64,000 bases of DNA from Megaleporinus macrocephalus (lineage: Eukaryota > Chordata > Actinopteri > Characiformes > Anostomidae): positions 32,172,407 through 32,236,406 of the forward strand of contig CM038728.1 of NCBI GenBank assembly GCA_021613375.1, read 5' to 3'. A program made the position numbers and the translations under genes. Position 1 is the stretch's first letter. Each line of letters starts with the position of its first letter. This document shows, piece after piece, positions 21,410 through 32,279 of this stretch. A model generated the notes under the pieces. It saw only the letters and a list, made by a program, of their open reading frames with translations. It did not search any database and was not told the DNA's origin.

Positions 21410-22340
21410 TACTGGACCCATTTGATATTATAGCTTCTCGTGGAGCTTGCCAAAAAATTTTTCTTCACTTACTGTTCAAGTTTATATGTTGTAGCTGAAA
21501 TTTCTCCTTTGTCCTTACTTCCCCTCTTACATCACGTCCCTGTGTGTAGTCCCAAAATGCTAATTGTGTCCTTAAATGCCATTGGTTGAAGCATCAACCG
21601 AACAGCACCAATCAGAGTTAATGTTGATTAGTCTGACTTTGATGTGTGCCATCAGAACAGAAAAATAACTTTGATCTGACGTTCGTCGAGACACCCTCTC
21701 CTAATGAGACGGCCAATTAAAGAGCATGGCCCACTCAACGCAGTCCAAATGTAAATGTAATAACTCCAGACTGAAGCCTCGCACCAGGAGAACCGCGTGC
21801 CTTTGTTGTGAGTCATTAGCGAGACTGTAACGAACGGGCTGAACACAATCGTATCGCTCGCTAACAGGACAGATTTGGTGTTGAATAGCAAAGCCACTTT
21901 AGACGCTTAGATGAAACAGAAGCAAACGTAGTCCTGCCTTATCGAGCACTCACCAATCCCCGCAATTAGCGGTTCAACAGGTAAAAGCACGGAGCGTTAA
22001 ATTCACTCTTCAGGCCCACAGACTGCTTCACAAGTGTTTACGGTTCTTACAGCAGCCGTGTTTCCAATCATGACCGTCACGTTGGCGTGCCTGACCCGGC
22101 TAATGCTGCAATTAAAGCTATTTCAACAACCAACTGCCCTCGAGAAGAAAAAATACAGCCCCCTTTCAATAGTGCTGCTTTGCTTCACTTAGCCGGCTCT
22201 CGCCCGAGAATTAATTAACCGGCCTGTTATGCGCCCTAATATCTTCATCTGAACGCAGGTGAACTGTTACTGCTGACACTGACCACACAGCGAATCAGTG
22301 ACCACAGCTTCCTTAACACGAGCACGCAGCAGGGGACTGT
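21410..22340. promoter_or_regulatory. Candidate conserved non-coding block (strongest in window)
   Basis: Dense, complex sequence with many homeodomain- and SOX-type cores: CTAATGAGACGGCCAATTAA (21701-21720), TGCCTTTGTTGTGAGTCATT near 21800, CGCAATTAGCGG near 21962, TAATGCTGCAATTAAAGC near 22102, GAATTAATTAACCGGCC near 22209. Tandem repeats are absent and no frame translates to a recognisable protein. The minus frame at 21652-21897 looks like chance. I infer an enhancer-like conserved element; confirmation needs alignment to other fish. Confidence 0.4.
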
Positions 22341-22499
22341 AATAAACAGTGTAATTAACACTATTATAAACACAGTAAACAATGATGTAGTGGTTTATTC
22401 ATGAAAACACTTCCCTTCTGAATTCAGTTAACCTCTCATCAGGTATTAACCCCTTCATGAACAACAAGCTTCCATCAATTCCTCAATTTGTTTTGGATC

Positions 22500-23325
22500 A
22501 AATTGCGACCACAGCTTCCTTAACATTACAGTACTAAACACTGTAAAAACAGCTGTAAACAACACTGTAATAAATATTATAATAAATGCTGTAATAAGCA
22601 CTGTAAAAAACACTCTAATAAATGCTGTAAACAACGCTGTAATAAATGTTGTAATAAGCACTGTAATAAACACTTTAATAAATGCTGTAAACAACGCTGT
22701 AATAAACACTGTAATCAATGTGGTAAACAATGCTGTAATAAATGTCGTAATAACACTGTAAACAATGCTGTAAACAATACTGAAATAAATGTAATAAACG
22801 CTGTTAACAGCACTGTAAACAACGCTGTGATAACACTGTAATAAATATTGCAATAAATGTTGTAATAAGCACTAATAAACACTGTAATAAATGTTGTAAA
22901 CAACGCTGTAATACATATTGCAATAAATGTTGTAATAAGCATTGAAATAAACACTGTAAACAATGTTGTAAACAATGCTGTAATAAATGTTGTAATAACA
23001 CTGTAATAAATGCTGTTAACAGCACTGTAAATAACACTGTAATAAACACTAATAAATATTGTAATAAATGTTGCAATAAGCACTAATAAACACTGTAATA
23101 ACTGCTGTAAACAATGCTGTAAAAAATCTTGTAATAAATGTCGTAATAAGCACTGTAATAAATGCTGTAAATAATGCTTTAATAATCACTGTAATAAATA
23201 CTGTAATAAACACTGTAATAAATGCTGTAAATAAAGCTGTAATAAATGCTGTAAACAACACAAAAGTAAACGCTGTATTAAATGTTGTAATAAACATTGT
23301 AATAAACATGTAAACAATGCTTCTA
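22500..23325 (+). repeat. 12-bp minisatellite (CTGTAATAAAYR)
   Basis: Twelve-base units such as CTGTAATAAATG, CTGTAAACAACG, TTGTAATAAGCA and CTGTAATAAACA, repeated about 65-70 times with occasional 3-base losses. Isolated units begin at 22340. The 12-bp period keeps the minus strand open in long frames (132, 122, 95 codons) with repeating FITALFTVFI-like hydrophobic text. These are artefacts of the repeat. Confidence 0.92.
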
Positions 23326-23526
23326 CGCCACAGCACTGTGTAACAATGTTTTTATGTGTTACAGGGAGCCTGTAGATGAACGTACAAAGTCATATACGGT
23401 ATGCATCTGTATTCTCTGGGGTTCTAGATATGAATTAGGTAGGTATGAGGTATAAACTCTGCAGTACTGTGTAGTTATGTTGATAATTATATGCTATATA
23501 TAGACTGTAGATGGATAAAATAAAGA

Positions 23527-23529
<3 letters not shown>
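23326..23529. other. Short single-copy spacer
   Basis: Nothing recognised. Confidence 0.35.

Positions 23530-23611
<82 letters not shown>
23530..23611 (+). repeat. (TA)n microsatellite
   Basis: About 41 uninterrupted TA dinucleotides. Confidence 0.97.
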
Positions 23612-23613
<2 letters not shown>

Positions 23614-23715
23614 TGCATAAAAACTAGATGAGTCATATACAGTATGTATCTGTTAGTTATCTATAAACTAAACTGTGAAAGAGAGCAGAGGTTCTTATTA
23701 TGGTTCTACTGGGTT

Positions 23716-23716
23716 C

Positions 23717-23779
<63 letters not shown>
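23716..23779 (+). repeat. (TTA)n microsatellite
   Basis: About 21 TTA trinucleotides. Confidence 0.97.
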
Positions 23780-23781
<2 letters not shown>

Positions 23782-24825
23782 CTACTTTATTATTGAAATA
23801 TATGTCCTTTAATCATCTAAATATCTAGAACCTGTCAGTAATTTAGTTAGACTCTCTTGGTACTTATCATCACTTTACCCCAAAAACATTACAGCCTACT
23901 GTGGTGTTTGTACCCAACACTTACTTCATTAATATCTAGAACCTGTTTAACATTTCAGTGTAATGTACTCACCATCACATTACCAGAAATAACAGTTAAA
24001 ATTCTAATATTTTGGAGTTTGTACCTCATAATTATCTGGTTAATATCAAGAACTGGCAAGGAGCGGTATAATCCGTTACGCCAAAGAAAACATATTTTAA
24101 TGTTTCCTATCTAAATTATAAACACAGTCTCTAAGAACTCCCCCAACCTTTCACAACAGACCCCCGTTCCCAAACCCCCCCGCAGTTCAGACGCTGATGA
24201 AGCCACTGATGTGAAAGTGAGAATAATCTGACCTGCTGAAACACACACTTCACCCGCAGCTCCCACTGCCAGTCCTCTTCATTTATTCATCTCATTACCA
24301 CCTGCTTTGATTTCCTCACGCACAAAACGCTTCTCAGAATCGGCTTCCAGAGCGCGGACCCGATCCAGGGCCTGTGGGTTTATGGCAGGGCTAAGCGGCG
24401 CTGGGTCCAAGCACTGAACTCCTGCCCAAAACGCCGGGAGCCATTCAACACCATAATGAACAGCACTTACAGTGAGTGGGAGGTTTCCAAATCATTTCAC
24501 TTTTCTACGGGAACCTGCAGAACGAGGCTCATACAGTTAACAGTTATCGTTAACCCACCGTATCTGCTAATACACAACATTAGGAAGCGTCTTTCTCCAT
24601 CTGTGTGGGCCAACCTTCTAACCAATCAGGGACAGCCTTCTGAGCGGCTCAGACCTTCTCCTTCTGGCAATAGAGAAGTGTTGGAGCAAAGATAAAAAGT
24701 AAATAATCTATTTATTGCTACATCTACAAAGTGATCTTCCAAATATATAGAACAATTTGAGAATTTGTATCTGAAAACAGAATCTGTGTGTAAAAGCTGT
24801 GAATTTTAATATTCATTAAAACACT
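23780..24825. other. Intergenic sequence, no gene seen
   Basis: No recognisable domain in the frames at 23857-24114 or 24456-24695. The part at 24170-24450 is more complex and GC-balanced and could be regulatory, but nothing distinctive supports a call. Confidence 0.35.
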
Positions 24826-26042
24826 GGCACAGTGGTGTAGTGGTTAGTACGGTGGTGTAGTGGTTAGTATGGTGGTGTAGTGGTCAGTATGGTGGTGTAG
24901 TGGTTAGTACGGTGGTGTAGTGGTTAGTAAGGTGGTGTAGTGGTCAGTATGGTGGTGTAGTGGTTAGTACGGTGGTGTAGTGTTAGTATGGTGGTGTAGT
25001 GGTTAGTATGGTGGTGTAGTGGTCAGTATGGTGGTGTAGTGGTTAGTACGGTGGTGTAGTGGTTAGTACGGTGGTGTAGTGGTTAGTACGGTGGTGTAGT
25101 GGTTAGTATGGTGGTGTAGTGGTTAGTATGGTGGTGTAGTGGTTAGTATGGTAGTGTAGTGGTTAGTACGGTGGTGTAGTGGTTAGTATGGTGGTGTAGT
25201 GGTTAGTACGGTGGTGTAGTGGTTAGTACGGTGGTGTAGTGGTTAGTATGGTGGTGTAGTGGTTAGTATGGTGGTGTAGTGGTCAGTATGGTGGTGTAGT
25301 GGTCAGTATGGTGGTGTAGTGGTTAGTATGGTGGTGTAGTGGTTAGTATGGTGGTGTAGTGGTTAGTATGGTGGTGTAGTGGTTAGTATGGTGGTGTAGT
25401 GGTCAGTATGGTGGTGTAGTGGTTAGTATGGTGGTGTAGTGGTTAGTATGGTGGTGTAGTGGTCAGTATGGTGGTGTAGTGGTCAGTATGGTGGTGTAGT
25501 GGTTAGTATGGTGGTGTAGTGGTTAGTACGGTGGTGTAGTGGTTAGTACGGTGGTGTAGTGGTTAGTATGGTGGTGTAGTGGTTAGTATGGTGGTGTAGT
25601 GGTTAGTATGGTGGTGTAGTGGTTAGTATGGTGGTGTAGTGGTTAGTATGGTGGTGTAGTGGTTAGTATGGTGGTGTAGTGGTCAGTATGGTGGTGTAGT
25701 GGTTAGTATGGTGGTGTAGTGGTTAGTATGGTGGTGTAGTGGTCAGTATGGTGGTGTAGTGGTCAGTATGGTGGTGTAGTGGTTAGTATGGTGGTGTAGT
25801 GGTCAGTATGGTGGTGTAGTGGTTAGTATGGTGGTGTAGTGGTCAGTATGGTGGTGTAGTGGTTAGTACAGTGGTGTAGTGGTTAGTATGGTGGTGTAGT
25901 GGTCAGTATGGTGGTGTAGTGGTTAGTATGGTGGTGTAGTGGTCAGTATGGTGGTGTAGTGGTTAGTATGGTGGTGTAGTGGTCAGTATGGTGGTGTAGT
26001 GGTTAGTATGGTGGTGTAGTGGTCAGTATGGTGGTGTAGTGG
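24826..26042 (+). repeat. 20-bp satellite derived from a SINE tRNA-like head, locus 2 (about 61 copies)
   Basis: Same unit as 6367-7982. The left boundary begins GGCACAGTGGTGTAGTGG, the classic 5' start of this SINE, and the right boundary passes directly into the SINE body. From about 25010 to 26040 the 20-bp period has no indel (about 51 units). Unit variants are mainly TTAGTATG and TCAGTATG. This locus preserves both ends of the inferred expansion: an original 5' SINE start, then amplified A-box units, then the B-box and body. Confidence 0.95.
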
Positions 26043-26240
26043 TCAGCACTGTCTCCTCACAGTAAGATGATCTGGGTTGGATTCCCGGTCCGGGTGGTTC
26101 TGTGTGGAGTGTGTATGTTCTCTCTGTGCTTGAGTGGGTTCTTCCGGGTACTCCGGTTTCCTCCCACAGTCCAAACACATGCATGTTAGGATCCTCACTC
26201 TAAACTGTCCGTAGATGTGTTGGCCATGCAAAGGACTGGC
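26023..26240 (+). mobile_element. V-SINE body, 3'-truncated
   Basis: A-box in the last unit, B-box-like GGTTGGATTCCCGG at 26075-26088, and the conserved central block (TGTGTGGAGTGTGTATGTTC, CTCCGGTTTCCTCCCACAGT). The element stops near TGTTGGCCATGCAAAGGACTGGC, losing the GATAAAGCGG tail present in copy 1. It abuts another dispersed repeat at 26236, suggesting truncation by insertion or recombination. Confidence 0.85.
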
Positions 26241-26360
26241 CTTTGACGCCGTCTCTCTTTAACTAGAGCTTCTCAACACTGATACTTACACAGCTGATAC
26301 AGAGTCAGTGCCCACATAGGCAGCTCACTAGGGTTCTGAAACTGACCCAGTAAGTACCAC
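26236..26360 (-). mobile_element. Dispersed repeat fragment (CTAGTGAGCTGCCTA family), copy A
   Basis: The reverse complement contains CCTAGTGAGCTGCCTATGT, GCACTGAC and GCTCTAGTTAAAGAGAGACGG. This matches the order of 31469-31570 on the plus strand. Shared structure at two loci supports a transposon-derived dispersed repeat; the class is unknown. Confidence 0.7.
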
Positions 26361-27087
26361 AGGGAGAACGTCGCTTGGTGTTGCACACACCACATAGATT
26401 AAACAGCACACATATAATCTCACAGGTGCAGCGGTGATCCTGGCGTTTCACCGTCACTGATTATGTAATTATGTCAAGTAAATAAAATGCATAGCAAATG
26501 AATTACTAGACATTCAATTTCCCATGTGTATGAATTATTCTACATATTAAGCAGCAAATTAAAAAACCTCATAGAGCAACATGGTGCTTAGATGTTTCTC
26601 CTTATTCTAAATCAGACACACCTCTTACTGACGAAGATAAATTAGGAGCTACAAACCCGCAGGCCCCACATTTGCTGTATACACTCACCCGCATACGTAG
26701 AGCTGAAGAGACAGCCTCCATAACGCCAAATGGCTCTGAAGAGGGTCCGTTAACAGACAGACTGAGGAGTGCACACTCTGAAAGGAATAGAAAGACCACG
26801 CAGGAGGCTGAGAGGCAGCAGAACAAAGCGAACCTCCAGCCTGAACATACAAGGCTTTCAACAACATCTGAGATAATAGAGCTCATCCAAACAGTCAGCT
26901 TCTGAGGGTCCACACTGTGGAAAACTGCATTTTCCTCACTTCCTCGACAACATTTTCCCATAATACGTAAACATTGTTTCAAAACACACACACTATCGTA
27001 AGCAGTTTGTTTATTTCAATATTCAAAATCTGGGTTACGTCTCTTGGGTCGTTTTTTTTGTCTCTTTAGATCCGCCCATTTGGGCTT
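26361..27087. other. Intergenic sequence, no gene confirmed
   Basis: A minus-strand frame of 129 codons (26602-26991) and an overlapping plus frame (26672-26905) have no recognisable domain. Their mutual overlap and lack of splice context argue against a gene. Confidence 0.4.
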
Positions 27088-28355
27088 TCAGCAGTTTAGC
27101 TCCAGCCATTCAGTCTACAGCAGTTTAGCTCCACCCATTCAGTCTAGAGCAGTTTAGCTCCACCCATTCAGTCTACAGCAGTTTAGCTGTACCTATTTAG
27201 TCTACAGCAGTTTAGCTCCACCCATTCAGTCTACAGCAGTTTAGCTCCACCCATTCAGTCTAGAGCAGTTTAGCTCCACCCATTCAACCTACAGCAGTTT
27301 AGCTCCACCCATTCAGTCTAGAGCAGTTTAGCTCCACCCATTCAACCTACAGCAGTTCAGCTCCACCCATTCAGTGTAGAGCAGTTTAATGCCACCCATT
27401 CAGTCTACAGCAGTTTAACTCCACCCATTCAGTCTACAGTAGTTTAGCTCCACCGATATAGTCTACGGCAGTTTAGCTCCACCCTTTCAGTCTAGAGCAG
27501 TTTAGCTGTACCTATTTAGTCTACAGCAGTTTAGCTCCACCCATTCAGTCTAGAGCAGTTTAGCTGTACCAATTTAGTCTACAGCAGTTTAGCTCCACCC
27601 ATTCAGTCTAGAGCAGTTTAGCTGTACCAATTTAGTCTACAGCAGTTTAGCTCCACCCATTCAGTCTAGAGCAGTTTAGCTCCACCCATTCAGTCTACAG
27701 GAGTTTAGCTGTACCTATTTAGTCTACAGCAGTTTAACTCCACCCATTCAGTCTAGAGCAGTTTAGCTGTACCTATTTAGTCTACAGCAGTTTAGCTGTA
27801 CCTATTTAGTCTACAGCAGTTTAGCTCCACCCATTCAGTCTAGAGCAGTTTAGCTCTACCCATTCTGTCTACAGCAGTTTAGCTGTACCTATTTAGTCTA
27901 CAGCAGTTTAGCTCCACCCATTCAGTCTAGAGCAGTTCATCTCCACCCATTCAGTCTACAGCAGTTTAACTCCACCTATTCAGTCTACAGCAGTTTAGCT
28001 GTATCTCTTTAGTCTACAGCAGTTTAGCCCCACCCATTCAGTCTACAGTAGTTTAGCTCCACCCATTCAGCCTACAGTAGTTTAGCTCCACCCATTCAGC
28101 CTACAGCTGTTTAGCTCCACCCATTCAGCCTACAGCAGTTTAGCTCCACCGACTCAGCCTACAGCAGTTTAGCTCCACCCACTCAGCCTACAGTAGTTTA
28201 GCTCCACCCATTCAGACTACAGCAGTTTAGCTCCACCGACTCAGCCTACAGCAGTTTAGCTCCACCGACTCAGCCTACAGTAGTTTAGCTCCACCCATTC
28301 AGACTACAGCAGTTTAGCTCCACCGACTCAGCCTACAGCAGTTTAGCTCCATCCA
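27088..28355 (+). repeat. 29-bp minisatellite, locus 1 (about 44 copies)
   Basis: The unit is 29 bp, GCAGTTTAGCTCCACCCATT followed by CAGTCTACA. A recurrent variant replaces TCCACCCATTC by TGTACCTATTT. Right-hand units carry CAGCCTACAG and CCACCGACTC variants, giving a left-to-right gradient of unit types. The same family occurs in reverse orientation at 42602-43035. No stop-free frame of interest. Confidence 0.95.
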
Positions 28356-28437
28356 TGTATCTTTCATCCTGGCCTGCTTTTTAAATGAGGGACAACACAG
28401 GGCAGCAAATCAGAGTAGAGCCAATTTACATACATTA
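28356..28437. other. Short spacer
   Basis: Single-copy spacer between the array and the Tc1 derivative. Confidence 0.4.
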
Positions 28438-28942
28438 CAGCTCACAGATTTAGGATCACTTTAGAATTTCATTTCATGCAATTTTCAGGCAAACAATATT
28501 GTCCATTTCACAATTAATGTAAGTATATCAGATGATTAAAGAATATAAATGTTTGTACTAAAGTCTATTTTTGTATAGAGGCTTATTTTACATATAGTCC
28601 TATTATCAGTAATTCTCAGTCCTCTCTCTAAATCTCCTGGTACGACCACCAATCCAAGTTAAGGATGTTATTGGACTAATTGGTTGTTAGGACACTCTTG
28701 CTCAATTGTGATGCACAGCTGAAAAACATTCTACTAATAAGTGAGTATAAAAGGGAACAACATTCTAGGTTAGTTTAGTATCTGAAGATCAGCAGTTGAT
28801 GGCTTGCTGACCGACTCACAATGACCAGAAAGAAACAACTTTCTTTAGAGACCCGTCAGTCCATTGTTGTGTTAAGGAAGAAGATACTCCATTAAAACAA
28901 GAACATTTCACTGTGATCCCAAACTTTTGAGTGGTAGTGTAT
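28438..28942 (+). mobile_element. Tc1/mariner deletion derivative, copy A
   Basis: The right terminus reads GATCCCAAACTTTTGAGTGG then TAGTGTA. The left terminus is eroded (TTTAGGATCACTTTAG). Internally, ATG at 28821 opens the start of a Tc1-type transposase (MTRKKQLSLETRQSIVVLRK), the usual beginning of its N-terminal helix-turn-helix domain. The frame then runs almost at once into the right terminus. The DDE catalytic region is missing, so this is a non-autonomous ~505-bp derivative. It is nearly identical in order to 53262-53767 in the opposite orientation. Confidence 0.85.
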
Positions 28943-30254
28943 ATCAGTCTTAAAGACACAGAAACAAAAACAGCCTGTTTGATTCTAAGAGCTAAAGATA
29001 GACTGAGCATGAGCATGTACAAATACATGATGACTATTTTTATTAAATAAAAAAAACAGTCCATAGAATTTCAGGGAGAACTGTATAAAATACAGGAAAA
29101 ATGTAGCTTAATGAAAACTATTTAGAAGAGTGACCAGCAAATTCAACACGCACTGACGTAACTGGATTTAATTTGAAGGACATATTTGTGGGCGGAGCCT
29201 GGATGGGTCGGACGCCTGGTACATTTGTCACGTTGGTACAAAGTAAACAGCAGCTGAGAGTTTTCAATGGAGTTAAAATGTGAGCGTAATGAAATGTGAA
29301 AGTTTTTCCTGGACTTATCACAGCTCAGCCTCCTCTTCAGCAAATGTCACTTACAAAACTACACCTCCGAGTTTTCTTCTGCTGGAACAGGAGCAGACGG
29401 CACGCAGGAGTAAACAGAAGCGACTGAAGGACTTTTTTTTTTTTTTTTACTGCAGTGCTCTCTCTGGAGAAGCCGTGAAGGTTTACATTTATTGTCCTGC
29501 TGGAACAAACTTGTCCTTAAGCTGTGCGAGACTGTGAGACTCGGTGAGGTCAGAAAAAAAGCCAGAGCTCCAGCAGCCCTAGACAATAAGGCCTCGGTGC
29601 CTTATGAGTTGCAGACAGTAGGAGAACCACACAAAAACTTCATAAAAATGATTCAGGAGCGGAGCAACTTGTGAAACCTTATCAGCTGGAGATAGCATTC
29701 TCCTCCAAGCATGTTGAGATCAAATGACACTGTGTTAGTGGCACTTTGAGAAGATGTGATAGAGGAGAACGTGCCAGCCTTCACCCTCTCAGCTTGAGTG
29801 CATTGTGTGTTTTGTAGTTGTAGTTGACAAACTGAGACATGCTTGGTGTCTGAAGTTTGCTTATTTATTTATAGCCCTGAAGGTACTAGGCTATTGTAGC
29901 TAACAAGTTATTGGAGCTTGTACACAATCACCAATATCTCAAAGCATGCGGTATTCTTGAATAGGCATGATTATGTGGTTTCTATCTATAAACATGTTCT
30001 CAAGCATATCAGCATAGCTAAATACAGTAGGAGCATCAAGAGTCAGGTCTACTAGAGATAATTGAGACAGATGTGTGATGAAAAAAAGGTGTTAATTTGA
30101 TGCATTCTCTAAAAAGCGAATGCGAAGAGTGATTTGAGAGCACATGGAGGAGCTACTGGTCAACAGTGGATGGTCTTTAGCGTTCATTCATGAGGGCTCA
30201 GGACGAAGGTTGGCTTGAGGTTGGGTTGCACAATGTTAAGTTATGCGCAAACAC
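28943..30254. other. Intergenic sequence, no gene seen
   Basis: Contains a 16-base T run (29433-29448). Short frames on both strands (29118-29343, 29280-29674) overlap one another and show no domain. The remainder is single-copy AT-rich sequence. Confidence 0.4.
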
Positions 30255-30925
30255 AATAGTTGAAGAAAAAGACGGAAGTAGAAGGATGTCTGGAGGAGAA
30301 GGTAGTTGAGTAAAAGGAGGTCTGGAGGAGAAGGTAATTTTTGGATAGAAGGACGTCTGCAGGAGAAGATAGTTCTTGAATGAAAGGATGTCTGGAGGAG
30401 AAGGCAGTTGAGTAAAAGGACGTCTGGAGGAGAAGGTAGATCTTGAGTAGAAGGATACCTGCAGGAGAAGGTAGTTGAGTAGAAGGATGTCTGAAGGAGA
30501 ATGTAGTTGAGTAGAAGGATGTCTGCAGGAGAAGGTAGTTGAGTAGAAGGATGTCTGAAGAAGAAGGTAATTTTTGGATAGAAGGACGTCTGGAGGAGAA
30601 GGTAGTTCTTGAGTAGAAGATCTTCTTCGGTAGAAGGTAATCATTGAGTAGAGGGACGTCTAGAAGAGAAGGTAGTTCTTGAGTAGAAAAACAGCCAGAG
30701 GAGAAGGTAGATCTTGAGTAGAAGGATGTCTGCAGGAGAAGGCAAGTTGAGTGGAAGGAGGTCTGGAGGAGATGAAAGTTCTTGAGTGGAAGGAGGTCTG
30801 GAGGAAAAGGTAGTTTTTGGGTAGAAGGATTTCTGGAGGAGAAAGTAGTTCATGAGCAGAAGATTGTCTGGGGGAGAAGGCAGTCATTGAGTAGAATGAC
30901 AATCTAGAGGAGAAGGTGGTTCTTA
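30255..30925 (+). repeat. 32/35-bp minisatellite (about 20 copies)
   Basis: The unit is about GGTAGTTGAGTAGAAGGATG then TCTGCAGGAGAA (32 bp), with a 35-bp variant containing TTC (GTAGTTCTTGAGTAG). Stop-free minus frames (148, 90, 70 codons) are repeat-derived and rich in LLQTSFYS-type text. Confidence 0.92.
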
Positions 30926-31454
30926 TATCCACTGCCTCGATAGCAGCTCATCATTCAGCTCTAACATACAGCAATCTGACTTCACATCTAACATCTACTG
31001 TGATGTTCTGTTTGTATCTTTCTCTCGTAATATTGTCTAAACTGGAGCAGAAGAGACTCCTCACCTCCATCTCCTCCACTTCACTTACTGCCTCCATCTG
31101 GAGTGGAAACAACCAGTTCCAGAAGAACTCAATCTATACGACACCAAATAATAGCCACCAAGGTCCCACTGAGCGGGTACTGTGAAGAGGCCGGCAGCCT
31201 TGTTTTTGTGAACGCGTCATTAAAAACCTGTTCTAATATCATCTTCAGCTGCTGTTAACACCATTTAGCTGGATTCATTTTCTAAATGTATCTAATTTTA
31301 CACAGAGCTCCGATTCATTTGAGATCCAAATGATGAAAATGACTGTGAACGCAGAGACTGAGATGCTCCTCGACAAACTTCTTGTGCTCATAAGACTAAA
31401 TGAGTGAGACGTCAAACAGCCTATAACCTGAGTAGCTACCGGGCATTCATTCTT
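30926..31454. other. Intergenic sequence, no gene seen
   Basis: Frame 30916-31185 has no recognised domain. Nothing else stands out. Confidence 0.4.
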
Positions 31455-31575
31455 AAGTATGCCTATGTTTGGGTCTGTCTCAAATCCTAGTGAGCTGCCT
31501 AGGTAGTGCACTGACTACATAGGCAGCTGTTTCAGTGAGACGCTCTAGTTAGAGAGAGGCGGCGTCATGGTTGAT
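31455..31575 (+). mobile_element. Dispersed repeat fragment (CTAGTGAGCTGCCTA family), copy B
   Basis: Contains CAAATCCTAGTGAGCTGCCT, AGTGCACTGACTACATAGG, CAGTGAGACGCTCTAGTTAG and GAGGCGGCGTCATGG, in the same order as the reverse complement of 26236-26360. Probably part of a DNA transposon common in fish; class not determined. Confidence 0.7.
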
Positions 31576-31954
31576 GTTCTGGAGGAGTGAAGTAGATGAG
31601 AGTTTCGAAGAGCTGCTACCGATCACTTATATTTGAAAATGATGTCTTCGATCGGAGCTCCACTCGTGCTGGAAAAAGTCCTGCTTGCACTGCATCATGG
31701 GATTGTCTTAGTGGCTGAGGAACCATTCGATGCTTCCTAGTAATTTAGCCAAAGGAAGGAACCTCAGTAGACAGTATATTTAGGAGATCTGAGAATTGGA
31801 CCAGACTACAAGTTCAGAGCTGTATACTTTTTAGAGACTGCCTCAGTCAGAGACTGCCTCTACCTGTGCAGTTTCTAAAGCTTTTACCATCCAGACTTCA
31901 AACAGAGACTCTCTTAGTTCTATTTTGAATTTAGATTAATAAGCTGTAAATACT
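31576..31954. other. Intergenic sequence
   Basis: May be an extension of the preceding dispersed repeat (AAGTCCTGCTTGCACTGCAT). No coding signal. Confidence 0.35.
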
Positions 31955-32155
31955 GTGTGACCAGAGGAGGATCAGTCACCTTATGTGAGTCTTGGTTCAT
32001 CCAAAGGTTTCTTCCTCCAGTTTCGAGGGAGTCTCTAGTTTGTTCACAGGGGGCTACATGCTGTGACTTCATGTTTTCATGTTTTCAAACTTCTGTAAAG
32101 CTGCTTTGTGACAACATAGTTGGCATTGAAACTGCATTGCAGGCAAGGTGCAGCT
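31955..32155 (+). mobile_element. Fish dispersed-repeat 3' tail fragment
   Basis: The ordered phrases GACCAGAGGAGGATC, GTCTTGGTTCATCC, GGTTTCTTCCTCCAG and AACTTCTGTAAAGCTGCTTT, then GTGACAACAT, match a very common dispersed fish sequence. The start of the same motif (GACCAGAGGAGGACGGG) is at 60169-60185. The plus frame 31957-32157 is incidental. Confidence 0.7.
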
Positions 32156-32279
32156 AGGTGCATAAAACTTTCACACTGCTTTAGGTATACAGTTAGCAGC
32201 ATGCTAACTGTTGTGGTATAAGCTTCCATGACCGGGAGATTCGGGAGGATTCCTGATGGGCTGGCTCTATCTGTCACTT

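Noticed and set aside
26602..26991. 129-codon minus-strand frame as a gene
   Set aside because: No domain, no splice context, overlaps an equally plausible plus frame. Likely chance.
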